Positions 8,609-16,874 of a stretch of DNA of 37,532 nucleotides are shown here, in pieces. Numbering within the stretch: position 1 is the stretch's first letter; every line of letters begins with the position of its first letter. Source of the DNA: G020354785 sp964534745 (GTDB lineage: Bacteria > Bacteroidota > Bacteroidia > Bacteroidales > UBA10428); assembly GCA_964534745.1 (NCBI GenBank), contig CAZHQW010000033.1:1-37532 (forward strand). The letters are read 5' to 3'. Made by a program: the position numbers and the translations under genes. A model generated the notes under the pieces. That model searched no databases, was not told the origin of the DNA, and saw nothing but the letters and a program-made list of their open reading frames with translations.

Positions 8609-9073
8609 ATGAAGAGAGCTATTATTATAATGATATACTGCCTGGTTTTTAGTGGTATTGTTTCAGCTCAGACAAAAAAAGATGATATAATGGAACTTTT
8701 TGAGCTGATGAATCCCGGACAGATGATAGACAAGATCTTTGAAAACATGATAGACGTGTTTAAGCATCATGGTAATACCCAAATCAGCCCCGAGAAACAG
8801 GAAGAGTTCGTGTCATATTTGAATGAAGAGGTGAGAATGATGACAGACAACCTTATCAATGTGCATATGGTCAGCATATATGACAGGTATTTTTCGGATG
8901 AAGAAATAAAGGATTTAATCAAATTCTATAAGAGTCCGACCGGTCAGAAAATGATAAATACTATGCCTGATATCCAGAAGGATATAATGACAATTATGAT
9001 GAACAAGCATATACCCGAATTCCAGGAAAAAATCCAGGAAAAAATGGAAGAACTTAATTCTATGGAGGAATAA
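8609..9073 (+). CDS. DUF2059 family exported protein
   Basis: The 154-residue protein has a short signal peptide (IIIMIYCLVFSGIVSAQ, cleavage probably after A20). The helical remainder carries the DUF2059 core text DLIKFYKSPTGQKMINTMP, a stretch shared by periplasmic proteins of many Gram-negative bacteria. The biochemical role of the family is not established. Met is unusually frequent in the last third (for example MMNKHIPEFQEKIQEKMEEL). It lies 57 bases after homoserine dehydrogenase and could be co-transcribed. Confidence 0.8.
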   Translation: MKRAIIIMIYCLVFSGIVSAQTKKDDIMELFELMNPGQMIDKIFENMIDVFKHHGNTQISPEKQEEFVSYLNEEVRMMTDNLINVHMVSIYDRYFSDEEIKDLIKFYKSPTGQKMINTMPDIQKDIMTIMMNKHIPEFQEKIQEKMEELNSMEE

Positions 9074-9179
9074 GCCAGCTCAGACTTCACACAAACAATA
9101 AGAATCAATTATTAAACTCTTTTGAAAATGATTTGTTCTTAACTGCGAAGTTTATCTGCAGGAGTTATTAAATATTTAT

Positions 9180-9187
9180 TAAATTTG
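9180..9187 (+). promoter_or_regulatory. Candidate -7 box upstream of exported protein 9218-9724
   Basis: TAAATTTG matches the Bacteroidota -7 consensus TAnnTTTG and lies 30 bases before the ATG at 9218. No convincing -33 TTG is seen at the usual spacing. A start near 9194 would give a short leader of about 24 bases. Confidence 0.4.
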
Positions 9188-9217
9188 CACCTGCATTAAA
9201 ACTATAATAATATATAT

Positions 9218-9724
9218 ATGAAACATATATTATTTTTAATATCATTAATGTTTTTTTCTGTCAGCTTGTTTTCACAGCATACCGGTAATGATGAGAATAG
9301 TCCGGATTCTGCTGCAATATACAAGTTTTCATACAGGTATTGTGTAGATGAGACATCTCTTAATTCAATAGATAAGGATGAGTTGTCAAGCCATCCGCTG
9401 GGAGATAATATAGCAAGGAAGTTTTACCTGCTCAGGGAGACTTATACGGTTATTGAAAAGCCAACACCGACATCACCGGGCGAAAAAACGATTATTTTCA
9501 AACCAAGTATATATAATTCATTGCAGAAACTTAACAGGTACTATAAGAAACAGGTTAAAGATGAATTAATATCAGAAGAGGAAGCAAGAATGAAACTGAA
9601 TACTTATCTCGATATAGCTATTTCTGTCTTTATAGAGAATACAGAATCATTTGAAGATGAATTGAGAAGGGCTAAAAGTCCGGATGAGATTTCAAAGGTG
9701 TTCTCTATGGTTGAGCTTAGGTAA
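9218..9724 (+). CDS. Exported protein of unknown function
   Basis: The 168-residue product has a clear signal peptide (KHILFLISLMFFSVSLFSQ, cleavage after about residue 20). It has no further membrane segment and no family that I recognise. The mature part is charged and mostly helical, with a possible coiled section around QKLNRYYKKQVKDELISEEEAR. It may be periplasmic. It has its own candidate -7 box. Its TAA (9722-9724) directly abuts the TAA of the converging NUMOD1-like gene, with no base between the two stop codons. It is probably real, given the signal peptide and codon pattern. Confidence 0.65.
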   Translation: MKHILFLISLMFFSVSLFSQHTGNDENSPDSAAIYKFSYRYCVDETSLNSIDKDELSSHPLGDNIARKFYLLRETYTVIEKPTPTSPGEKTIIFKPSIYNSLQKLNRYYKKQVKDELISEEEARMKLNTYLDIAISVFIENTESFEDELRRAKSPDEISKVFSMVELR

Positions 9725-10006
9725 TTATTTATGCCGGGCACTCTTCGCCCTGGTTTTTTCTATTGCCCTGATATAGTAAGCCTTGTATTTTATGTAATGG
9801 GTCCCTTTTTCGAACTCCCATAATATATTTCCTGCTTTATAAATTTTCCCTACACACGCTTCGAATATTAAGGTATAGTTAACCCCTGTGATTCGCTCTG
9901 CTTCAATTATAGAATTAAACCTCACGCTTTTGTTTGCAAAATGGCCAATAACAGGAATATTATACTTCTTTCGCATTCTTTTTCTGACAGTACGGGCATT
10001 CATCAT
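9725..10006 (-). CDS. Orphan small protein with NUMOD1-like DNA-binding motif
   Basis: The 93-residue basic protein (start MNARTVRKRMRKKY) contains the segment VRFNSIIEAERITGVNYTLI followed by FEACVGKIYKAGNILWEFE. This matches the NUMOD1 pattern (F-S-EA-tG-I-ac-Gk-agg-W), a helix-turn-helix-like module normally at the C-terminus of HNH or GIY-YIG homing endonucleases. No nuclease domain is present here or in its neighbours, so it is either a remnant or a stand-alone DNA-binding protein. Two ATGs in tandem (10004-10006, 10001-10003) can serve as start. The clean frame and highly basic ends favour a functional gene. The family call rests on eye matching only. Confidence 0.6.
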   Translation of the reverse strand: MMNARTVRKRMRKKYNIPVIGHFANKSVRFNSIIEAERITGVNYTLIFEACVGKIYKAGNILWEFEKGTHYIKYKAYYIRAIEKTRAKSARHK

Positions 10007-10083
10007 ATGGCAAGAGGTGTTTTTGTTTTGTTAAAGATAAAAAAAATTTGATATTATTCAAAAGTGTTTGTTAACATCAGCCG

Positions 10084-10102
10084 CTGGCGCTTTGCACGCC
10101 AG
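10084..10102. repeat. GC-rich hairpin in a divergent intergenic region
   Basis: CTGGCG (10084-10089) and CGCCAG (10097-10102) form a perfect stem with a 7-base loop in otherwise AT-rich DNA between the NUMOD1-like and prenyltransferase genes. T-rich bases follow on the plus strand, which gives a terminator-like form, yet no plus-strand gene precedes it. It may be an operator or the end of a small RNA. Confidence 0.35.
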
Positions 10103-10214
10103 TTATTTATAATTCATTTATTTATTTGTTAATTGAAAAAAGCTGATTTTACATAAATTTTAATAATATTGCAGCACTGAGCAATCTCAATATTTACAAG
10201 TAATAAGTATCTGT

Positions 10215-11174
10215 ATGAATAATAAAAAGACATTTCTTTTGTGGCTTGCCCAGGTTAGGGCGAATTTTTTGCTGCTTGCGGCATTACTGGTTGCAATTGG
10301 TCTGGCAGTATCATATAAATATCAGCAACCCGAAGTAAGTTTTAACTGGCTTAATGCAGTAATGATTCTGGTCGGCGTAGTGTCTGCCCATATTTCCGTT
10401 AATCTGTTTAATGAATATTCCGATTTTAAAACCAAAATTGACTTTAATACAAAGAGGACTCCATTCAGCGGGGGTAGTGGGATATTAACACAGGGTCTCA
10501 TCTCACCGGCAAAGGTGCTGCGGGTTGCTGTGGCCACACTTATCCTCTCACTTGCTATAGGAATTTACTTTACAATAATTTCGCACTGGTCCATATTGGT
10601 AATTTCTCTTTTTGGAGCCTTTACAATAGTATACTATACAAAATTTTTAACACGTTTCCTGCTGGGTGAGTTTTTCGCCGGATTGACCCTGGGTTCGCTT
10701 GTTGTAATAGGCACTTACCTGGCCATGAATGTCACACCGGGAACCGGATTAAACGGACTCCTTCCCAGGGGGGTAGCTCTAATATCCATACCTCCCGGCA
10801 TACTGACTTCGTTATTATTATTTTTAAATGAGTTTCCTGATGCAGAAGCTGATAAAAAAGGAGGCAGGAAACATCTGGTTATCAAATTCGGATACAAGGC
10901 TTCGGCCTTTATTTATACTGGCGGAATGGTAGTTACCTTTGGTACGATTGTCTTATTACCTATACTGGGATATGCTTCATGGTGGTTATATATTGCATTA
11001 TTACCTTTGCCACTTGCTCTGAAGGCCAGCATAAGTGCATTTAAATTCAATGGTGACCTGAACATTATTATCCCGGCGCTTATGAGCAATGTCATTACTG
11101 TATTAACAACAGATTTATTGATTGCCGTAAGTATAGTACTCGATAAAATAGGGACAGCGCCCATATTTACGTAA
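10215..11174 (+). CDS. UbiA-family prenyltransferase, MenA-like
   Basis: The 319-residue protein has about eight or nine hydrophobic segments and both Asp-rich motifs of the UbiA superfamily: NEYSDFKTKID (residues 66-76) and NEFPDAEADKKGGRKHL (205-221). These bind Mg2+-prenyl diphosphate at the inner membrane. Length and motif form suit 1,4-dihydroxy-2-naphthoate polyprenyltransferase of menaquinone synthesis, the quinone used by most Bacteroidota. No other men gene is in the window, so another acceptor cannot be excluded and I leave the symbol blank. The last residues, GTAPIFT, are encoded by the left arm of a 19-bp inverted repeat (11150-11240), so the C-terminus may have been supplied by an inserted element. 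Confidence 0.8.
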   Translation: MNNKKTFLLWLAQVRANFLLLAALLVAIGLAVSYKYQQPEVSFNWLNAVMILVGVVSAHISVNLFNEYSDFKTKIDFNTKRTPFSGGSGILTQGLISPAKVLRVAVATLILSLAIGIYFTIISHWSILVISLFGAFTIVYYTKFLTRFLLGEFFAGLTLGSLVVIGTYLAMNVTPGTGLNGLLPRGVALISIPPGILTSLLLFLNEFPDAEADKKGGRKHLVIKFGYKASAFIYTGGMVVTFGTIVLLPILGYASWWLYIALLPLPLALKASISAFKFNGDLNIIIPALMSNVITVLTTDLLIAVSIVLDKIGTAPIFT

Positions 11175-11240
11175 AAGAGTAAAAGAGGAGCAAAAGGGGG
11201 AGAGCACGCATATTTTTTTGAAAATATGGGCGCTGTCCCT
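11150..11240. repeat. 91-bp element with 19-bp perfect terminal inverted repeats
   Basis: The left arm at 11150-11168 (AGGGACAGCGCCCATATTT) is exactly complementary to the right arm at 11222-11240, with 53 purine-rich bases between. The left arm encodes the prenyltransferase C-terminus, and the right arm abuts the TAG stop of the converging DUF2807 gene (11241-11243). It could be a shared strong hairpin terminator or a miniature inverted-repeat element. No target-site duplication is evident in the flanks (AAAAT versus CTAAT). No second copy was seen in the window. Confidence 0.75.
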
Positions 11241-11903
11241 CTAATTCGAATTGATTATTCTTCCCAGTCCGGTTACACTTGATATTATTTCGGGGAAACC
11301 CCTGTAATATACAGAGCCCGTGCCCGTGATTACGGCATTAAGCAGCAAGTTTACGTTCACCCTGCAGTCACCCGTGCCGGTGAGATTGACATAGCAGGTA
11401 TCAACTTCAAATCCAAATGCATTTATGGTTCCTGTTCCTGTATTATCAATATAAAGCTTACCCTGTCCGGCCCCGCTAATCTTCATATATGACGTACCAA
11501 GGGATGATATTTTCCTTATTTCCGGCATTGTAATATCAATTGATATTCCTTTTGAACTTTCTATGGTCACATTCTTTTCAATGCTGAGAACAAGCTCCCC
11601 GTCGAGAACCTCATAGGTCATAATGTCAATGATATTCTGCTGTGCGTAAATAGTAACTTCCTGGGGATTATCCTTTGTAATATAAATATCAGCAACGCCT
11701 ATATTTTTAACACTATGGAAAGGTGCTACTGTCACTGTGCGGGATACAATATCTCCGCGGCCGGCAACTCTTCTGTCGTCACAGTCTCTGCAAGGCCTGT
11801 CCGGACAATCACCACCCGGACAATCATCACGGTATGGATCTCTGCATGAGAAAGATGACAGGACCAGAAGTCCGAATAAAATATTTAGTACGATTGGTTT
11901 CAT
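11241..11903 (-). CDS. GIN-domain (DUF2807) lipoprotein with Cys-rich linker
   Basis: The 220-residue protein begins with a lipoprotein signal ending LSSFSC (C20). Residues 22-45 form an Asp/Arg/Cys-rich linker with Cys at 28, 33, 38 and 41. From about residue 52, right-handed beta-helix text follows (HSVKNIGVADIYITKDNPQEVTI; GTGTINAFGFE; TGTGDCRVNV). This is the head/GIN domain of DUF2807 proteins, common in Bacteroidota and thought to act at the cell surface. The function is not established. The four-Cys linker is unlike the usual short tether and could form disulfides or hold a metal. Its 3' end meets a 19-bp inverted repeat. Confidence 0.85.
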   Translation of the reverse strand: MKPIVLNILFGLLVLSSFSCRDPYRDDCPGGDCPDRPCRDCDDRRVAGRGDIVSRTVTVAPFHSVKNIGVADIYITKDNPQEVTIYAQQNIIDIMTYEVLDGELVLSIEKNVTIESSKGISIDITMPEIRKISSLGTSYMKISGAGQGKLYIDNTGTGTINAFGFEVDTCYVNLTGTGDCRVNVNLLLNAVITGTGSVYYRGFPEIISSVTGLGRIINSN

Positions 11904-11974
11904 AGGTTTTTCTTTTAGCTGTTAACATACATAAGGACAAAAGAATTTACCAAAGGTTGCAACAAACTATTACT

Positions 11975-11986
11975 TATTTGCAAATA
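11975..11986. promoter_or_regulatory. 12-bp palindrome upstream of the Ser/Thr kinase gene
   Basis: TATTTGCAAATA is a perfect palindrome 76 bases before the kinase ATG. The 10-mer TGCAAATATT that overlaps it (11979-11988) recurs at 16746-16755, upstream of the kelch gene of the same cluster. AT-rich 10-mers can recur by chance, so shared regulation is only suggested. Confidence 0.3.
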
Positions 11987-12062
11987 TTCCGGAATAGAAT
12001 TATTTTTATTTGGGTTATAAGTATTAAAACAGGTTAGTACATTTATCATTAACGCTATTGCA

Positions 12063-15026
12063 ATGATCGGACAAATAATAACTCATTATAAAATCACCGG
12101 CAAGATTGGTGAGGGAGGAATGGGTATTGTTTATAAGGCTCAGGACACTAGGCTTAAGCGTGATGTTGCCCTTAAGTTTCTGCCCCCGGAGTTAACCCGC
12201 GACCGGGATGCAAAGAAACGTTTTATAAGGGAAGCACAAACAATTTCAAGTATTGATCATCCAAATATATGCACTGTCTATGAAATAGATGAAACTAAAG
12301 AGGGACAGCTGTTTATTGCAATGGCCTGCTATAAAGGAAGGACGCTTAAAGAAAATCTGGCAGATGGTCCGATTAGAGTTGAAGAAGCAGTTAAAATTGC
12401 GATGGATGTGGCAAAGGGACTCGCAAAAGCCCACAGCCAGGGAATAATTCACCGCGATATTAAACCTGCAAATATTTTCATTACAGATGACGGAGTAGTA
12501 AAAATTTTGGATTTTGGATTAGCTAAACTTGCAAGCAAGTCCTCACTGACCAGAACAGGTTCCACCCCGGGAACAGCATATTATATGTCGCCCGAACAGT
12601 TAAAAGGAGAAAAGATAGATCACCTTACAGATATATGGTCTCTTGGTGTTGTCCTTTATGAAATGGTAACCGGACAAATGCCTTTCAGGGGAGAGTATGA
12701 ACAGGCAGTAATATATTCGATATTGAACAAAAAACCGGAAAGATTAAGATCAGTTTCAGGGGATATTCCGGTGGACATTAAAAGGATCATCGAGAGGTCC
12801 CTCCAGAAGGAACCCTCAAAGCGATACAGGAACATAAGGCAGATTGGAAAAGATTTGAATGATGTAAAACAGAACCTGCATATTCATTTTCCCAAGTCAA
12901 GAGCTCAATCATTAACCAAAAGTAAAATTATAAAGATTACAGTACTTATAGTTCTGCCTTTAATTCTTGTCCTGTCCTTCTTTATTCTTAAACAAGTCGT
13001 ATTTAAAAAAGAGGTCATTGAAAAACCTTTATCCGTTGCAGTTATTTCCTTTGAAAATCAGACAGGAAACAGTGCTTATGATTACCTGCGGGATGCTATA
13101 CCGAACCTGTTGATTACCAGCTTAGAACAGTCGCCGCGACTCCAGGTAACAACATGGGAGAGACTTTATGATCTCTTAAAGCAGCTTGGAAAGGAGAATA
13201 TTCAAACGATCGATAAGAATACAGGTTTCGAATTATGTGCCATTGAAGGGATTGATGCAATTGTGCTGGGCAGTTTTGTAAAAACAGGAGATGTTTTTGC
13301 AACTGATATCAAGATTCTTGATGTAGCAACAAAAAGAATTATAAAGAGTGCTCGTTCCCAGGGAACAGGGATAGAAAGCATACTTAAAAATCAGATTGAT
13401 CAGTTGAGCAATGAAATATCGAACGGACTCGTAATTCCAAAAGCACAGGCTAATTATGCTGGTACAAAGATTATGGATGTCACCACATCTTCCATAGAGG
13501 CATATAATTATTTTGTGCGGGGCAGGGATGAATATTTTAGGGGCACAGGAGAGGCACCTAAATATTTAAAAAAGGCCATTGAAATCGATACGACCTTTGC
13601 CACAGCCTATTTATGGCTTGGCCGAACGCTTATTATAGACATGGCTGAAAAAAATCAATATTTGATGAAGGCCAGGCAATACTCGCATAAGGCAACAAGA
13701 AAGGAACAGCTTTACATTGAAGCAGAATTGGAACCGGATTATAAAAAGAAATCAATATTGTATAACAAGATAATAAAAGAATTTCCTAAAGAAAAATATC
13801 CTCATTATATACTTGGCGAGAATCATAGATACAATAAAAACTTTAAGAATGCTTTGGAAGAATATATGGAGGCACTGGATTTGGATCCTTATTTTACACC
13901 CGCTACAGCATCATTATGCTACTTGTATGCTGAAACAGGAAATAACAAAAAAACTGAAGAATTTTTAAGACTTCTGGCAGCATCAAATCCCGGTGATGCA
14001 CTTCCAATTATAACTGTTGCAAATATTTATTTTATAGATGGTAAGCTTGATGAGGCTCTTGAAAAATATAATGAAGCCTCGGAAATTGATCCTGATGCCA
14101 TGTCAGAAGTATATGCTTCTGTTATTTATACAATTAAAATGGATTTTGAGAAGGCCTTTGAGTGCATAAACAGATATATGGGCATTGAATATCCGTCATA
14201 CAGGAATCCGGGAGGACGCGGATGGCGCTGTCATCTGTATTGCCTAACCGGACAATATAAGAATGCAATCAGTGATATTGTTTATTCTCATGGCAAGTTT
14301 AAAGAATGGAATAATTTATATTTTTTGGGACTCTGCGAAGCTTTACTGGGATCTATATATTATGAAAAAGAAGATTATAAAAACAGCAGATATCACTATA
14401 ACAGGTTCAGAGAAGTACTGGGAGGAGAAGATCGCCTTCAAGTTTCATACATAGTTAATTTTACCTGTGAACCCTTGCTGGGACTGGTCGATATCCGGCA
14501 GGGATACTATGATTCTGCCCAAATACGACTAATCAATAAAGATGAAATATTATCACATGTGCATGTCAATAACAAAGAGGTAAGTGAAATGCAATACCGT
14601 TTATTGGAAGCAGAACTTTTGCTGGCAATGGACTCAATTGATAATGCTATTTCTATCGGTGAGCAAACAAAAGAGCTGGCACCTCCACGTTACTTTCCGG
14701 CGGCAGACAGGCTTATTTTTTATAATTTACCATGGTCAAGAGATATTTTGGCACGTGCTTATATAAAAAAAGGAAGCATAGATAAAGCCATTGACGAATA
14801 TGAACATTTAATTTGTTTTAATCCGGCTAGCAGAGATCGCCGGATAATTAATCCTAAATATCATTATTATCTTGCAAGGCTGTATCAGGAGAAGGGCCAG
14901 AAAAGCAAAGCCATTCAGCATTATAAAAGATTTCTAGAAATCTGGGAAAATGCAGATAAAGAATTACCGGAATTGGCAGATGCAAAGCAAAGATTAAGAT
15001 CGCTGGCAAATGATAATGCTATTTAG
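12063..15026 (+). CDS. Membrane Ser/Thr protein kinase with TolB-like and TPR sensor half
   Basis: The 987-residue protein has a complete Hanks-type kinase domain (9-272): glycine loop GEGGMG, catalytic K38 in VALKF, E57 in REAQ, HRDIKPAN (D132), DFG (150-152) and the activation segment ending GTAYYMSPEQL. One membrane helix follows at about 289-310. Residues 320-450 (SVAVISFENQTGNSAYDYL...) resemble the TolB/CsgG-like nucleator of other kinase-TPR fusions. The rest consists of TPR-type helix pairs (for example KNALEEYMEALDLDP, LDEALEKYNEASEIDP, IDKAIDEYEHLICFNP). The kinase faces the cytoplasm and the TPR half the periplasm. The sigma-54 activator 57 bases downstream is a likely co-transcribed partner. 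All catalytic residues are intact. The signal and substrate are unknown. Confidence 0.93.
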   Translation: MIGQIITHYKITGKIGEGGMGIVYKAQDTRLKRDVALKFLPPELTRDRDAKKRFIREAQTISSIDHPNICTVYEIDETKEGQLFIAMACYKGRTLKENLADGPIRVEEAVKIAMDVAKGLAKAHSQGIIHRDIKPANIFITDDGVVKILDFGLAKLASKSSLTRTGSTPGTAYYMSPEQLKGEKIDHLTDIWSLGVVLYEMVTGQMPFRGEYEQAVIYSILNKKPERLRSVSGDIPVDIKRIIERSLQKEPSKRYRNIRQIGKDLNDVKQNLHIHFPKSRAQSLTKSKIIKITVLIVLPLILVLSFFILKQVVFKKEVIEKPLSVAVISFENQTGNSAYDYLRDAIPNLLITSLEQSPRLQVTTWERLYDLLKQLGKENIQTIDKNTGFELCAIEGIDAIVLGSFVKTGDVFATDIKILDVATKRIIKSARSQGTGIESILKNQIDQLSNEISNGLVIPKAQANYAGTKIMDVTTSSIEAYNYFVRGRDEYFRGTGEAPKYLKKAIEIDTTFATAYLWLGRTLIIDMAEKNQYLMKARQYSHKATRKEQLYIEAELEPDYKKKSILYNKIIKEFPKEKYPHYILGENHRYNKNFKNALEEYMEALDLDPYFTPATASLCYLYAETGNNKKTEEFLRLLAASNPGDALPIITVANIYFIDGKLDEALEKYNEASEIDPDAMSEVYASVIYTIKMDFEKAFECINRYMGIEYPSYRNPGGRGWRCHLYCLTGQYKNAISDIVYSHGKFKEWNNLYFLGLCEALLGSIYYEKEDYKNSRYHYNRFREVLGGEDRLQVSYIVNFTCEPLLGLVDIRQGYYDSAQIRLINKDEILSHVHVNNKEVSEMQYRLLEAELLLAMDSIDNAISIGEQTKELAPPRYFPAADRLIFYNLPWSRDILARAYIKKGSIDKAIDEYEHLICFNPASRDRRIINPKYHYYLARLYQEKGQKSKAIQHYKRFLEIWENADKELPELADAKQRLRSLANDNAI

Positions 15027-15083
15027 GATTAAAAATTAAGTCATTAATCATAAAAAATATAATTAACCGAACGCGAGAAGAAA

Positions 15084-16646
15084 ATGAATAAATACGAATC
15101 TTATAAATTATATACCTTAATTGAACTGGCTGTTCTATTAGGACAGCAGAGTGATTTTCATGAAGTATTAAGGTTAATAACACAAAAGGCATCAGATATA
15201 GTTAAATGCGATTATGCTTTGATAATGATGCTTAATCCACGGACCAGACAGACCGTCAAGACAATTTTTGCCGAAAGTAAAGAGCCCCGAGATAAAAAAA
15301 ATCACTTTTTACATACTAATATCACCGGATGGGTAATTAATAATAACCGGCCATTCCTTACCGGTGAAATTCATTCAGATAATCGTTTTCAGAAAAATCT
15401 GTTTAAAAATATCGATATTGGATCTGCTGTTTGTGTGCCCCTGCACACAGAGGGAAGAATTATTGGAACATTACTGTTAATAAATAAAATGAATCAGGGT
15501 AGTTTCTCAACAGATGATCTTGATATTTTGGGAAAGCTGGCAGATATAGCTTCACCATTTCTGGGTAATGTGCAGAAACTTGAGGAATACTTCATTACAC
15601 CTTTACCAAAGCAGACTTTAATAAGGAAGTATGAGGCATTCGGCATGCTCGGTAAAAGCAAGAAATTCATTGAACTTTTAAAATCTATTGAAGCAGCAGC
15701 TCGCAGTAAGGTAAGGGTATTACTGGAAGGCGGGAGCGGAACCGGGAAAGAGCTGGTTGCAAGGGCGATACATAATCTAAGTCCGCGCAGTCAGTGTAAA
15801 TTTCTGGCCCTGGATTGTGGTACTATTCCAGCCAGTCTGATCGAAAGCGAATTATTCGGCTATGTAAAGGGTGCCTTTACAGGGGCTGCAGCACCTCATA
15901 AGGGTTTGCTAGAAGAAGCCGATGGCGGCACACTATTTTTGGATGAGATAAACAACCTTCCGCTGGAGATGCAGTCAAAATTTCTGCGCTTCATACAGGA
16001 AGGAGAGATACGACCCCTGGGCAGTAACCAGGTGAAAAAAGTTGATGTTCGGATTATTGCAGCATCCAGCATAGCCCTCCGGGAACTTGTTGAAAATAAG
16101 CAATTCAGGGAAGACCTGTTTTACCGCCTGAATGTATATCCTATTTCGGTACCATCATTAAATGAACGGCATGAAGATATTCCGCTTCTGGCAAATCATT
16201 ACCTTAATAAGTTTTCAAAGGAGCAAAGCAAGAAGGCCGAATCATTTCATGGGTTACTTCTGGATTATATGGAGAAAAGGGACTGGAAAGGGAATATCCG
16301 CGAACTGGAAAACTTTGTGGAACGACTCATTACACTCGCTCCGGCAAATATAAAAATTCTGGAACCGGTTATTCTGCCACAGGAATACCAAGAAGAGTGG
16401 AAAAAAATGAAAAGAACTGTCCATGTATCTTCGACAAGTCATTCTCTGAATCAAATCCTGGCAGAATACGAAGAAAAGCTAATTTATGATGTTCTGGCTG
16501 AGTGCAATTGGAACCAGTCCAGGGCCGCAAGGATACTCGGGATCTCAGAGCATGCCATAAGATACAAAATGAAAAAGCTGGGGATAAAGAAAAAAAATAG
16601 CAAAACCCCATTACAAAACCACCCCCAAAAAACTCGACAATTTTGA
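15084..16646 (+). CDS. GAF-AAA+-Fis sigma-54-dependent transcriptional activator
   Basis: The 520-residue NtrC-class regulator has an N-terminal GAF domain (about 15-160), a sigma-54-interaction AAA+ domain (190-420) with Walker A GGSGTGKE (216-223), intact GAFTGA (263-268), Walker B GTLFLDEI (D287, E288) and arginine-finger segment FREDLFYRLN, and a Fis-type helix-turn-helix (465-500, NWNQSRAARILGISEHAIRY). It lacks a receiver domain, so its input is a GAF ligand or modification by the kinase encoded just upstream. The intact GAFTGA means it can open sigma-54 promoters. One such promoter-like sequence lies in the next gap (16801-16816), before the kelch gene. Phosphorylation by the upstream kinase is inference from gene order. 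Confidence 0.95.
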   Translation: MNKYESYKLYTLIELAVLLGQQSDFHEVLRLITQKASDIVKCDYALIMMLNPRTRQTVKTIFAESKEPRDKKNHFLHTNITGWVINNNRPFLTGEIHSDNRFQKNLFKNIDIGSAVCVPLHTEGRIIGTLLLINKMNQGSFSTDDLDILGKLADIASPFLGNVQKLEEYFITPLPKQTLIRKYEAFGMLGKSKKFIELLKSIEAAARSKVRVLLEGGSGTGKELVARAIHNLSPRSQCKFLALDCGTIPASLIESELFGYVKGAFTGAAAPHKGLLEEADGGTLFLDEINNLPLEMQSKFLRFIQEGEIRPLGSNQVKKVDVRIIAASSIALRELVENKQFREDLFYRLNVYPISVPSLNERHEDIPLLANHYLNKFSKEQSKKAESFHGLLLDYMEKRDWKGNIRELENFVERLITLAPANIKILEPVILPQEYQEEWKKMKRTVHVSSTSHSLNQILAEYEEKLIYDVLAECNWNQSRAARILGISEHAIRYKMKKLGIKKKNSKTPLQNHPQKTRQF

Positions 16647-16702
16647 CTAGCATAATTTATTGGTAATCAATTCAATGCGAAAGTCGCCAAAAATGACGAG
16701 TT
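16631..16702. repeat. Imperfect 14-bp inverted repeat spanning the end of the activator gene
   Basis: AACTCGACAATTTT (16631-16644) and AAAAATGACGAGTT (16689-16702) are complementary at 12 of 14 positions, separated by 44 bases. The left arm is inside the last codons of the sigma-54 activator. It could be a weak terminator or a pair of activator binding sites about 100 bases upstream of the sigma-54-like promoter. Confidence 0.3.
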
Positions 16703-16750
16703 AATATTAAATTTTTTCAGGTATTATTCATATTGGAGCCGTTTATGCAA

Positions 16751-16769
16751 ATATTTGTATATCAAATAT
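16751..16769. promoter_or_regulatory. Inverted repeat, candidate enhancer site for the sigma-54 activator
   Basis: ATATTTG TATAT CAAATAT is a perfect 7+7 inverted repeat with a 5-base spacer, ending 32 bases before the -24/-12 element. It overlaps a second palindrome, CAAATATTTG (16748-16757). Fis-type activators bind such dyads upstream of the promoters they drive, so this is a reasonable but untested binding site. Confidence 0.4.
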
Positions 16770-16800
16770 ATACTATTATTTAAGGGAGCAAAAAATATTG

Positions 16801-16816
16801 TGGCATCTGTTTTGGA
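16801..16816 (+). promoter_or_regulatory. Sigma-54-like -24/-12 promoter for the kelch gene
   Basis: TGGCATCTGTTTTGGA keeps the -24 TGGCA and the -12 TTG at the correct spacing of the TGGCACG-N4-TTGCW consensus. Deviations are C to T at position 6, G to C at 7 and C to G at 15 (the -12 GC becomes GG). It would start transcription near 16826, giving a 50-base leader. The gene just upstream encodes a sigma-54 activator, which raises the likelihood. Confidence 0.5.
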
Positions 16817-16863
16817 TACTTGTATGTCCGAATAATATTTTCTCTTAATTAACTTCATCAAAA

Positions 16864-16869
16864 AGGAGG
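16864..16869 (+). promoter_or_regulatory. Canonical AGGAGG Shine-Dalgarno site
   Basis: AGGAGG lies five bases before the ATG at 16875. Other genes in this window have A/T-rich, Shine-Dalgarno-free leaders, as is usual in Bacteroidota, so this perfect site is exceptional and fixes the start of the kelch gene. Confidence 0.75.
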
Positions 16870-16874
16870 ACGTT

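Noticed and set aside
12063..16646. Anti-phage kinase system
   Set aside because: No nuclease, toxin or other defence effector is present. The intact GAFTGA and Fis domain point to transcription control.
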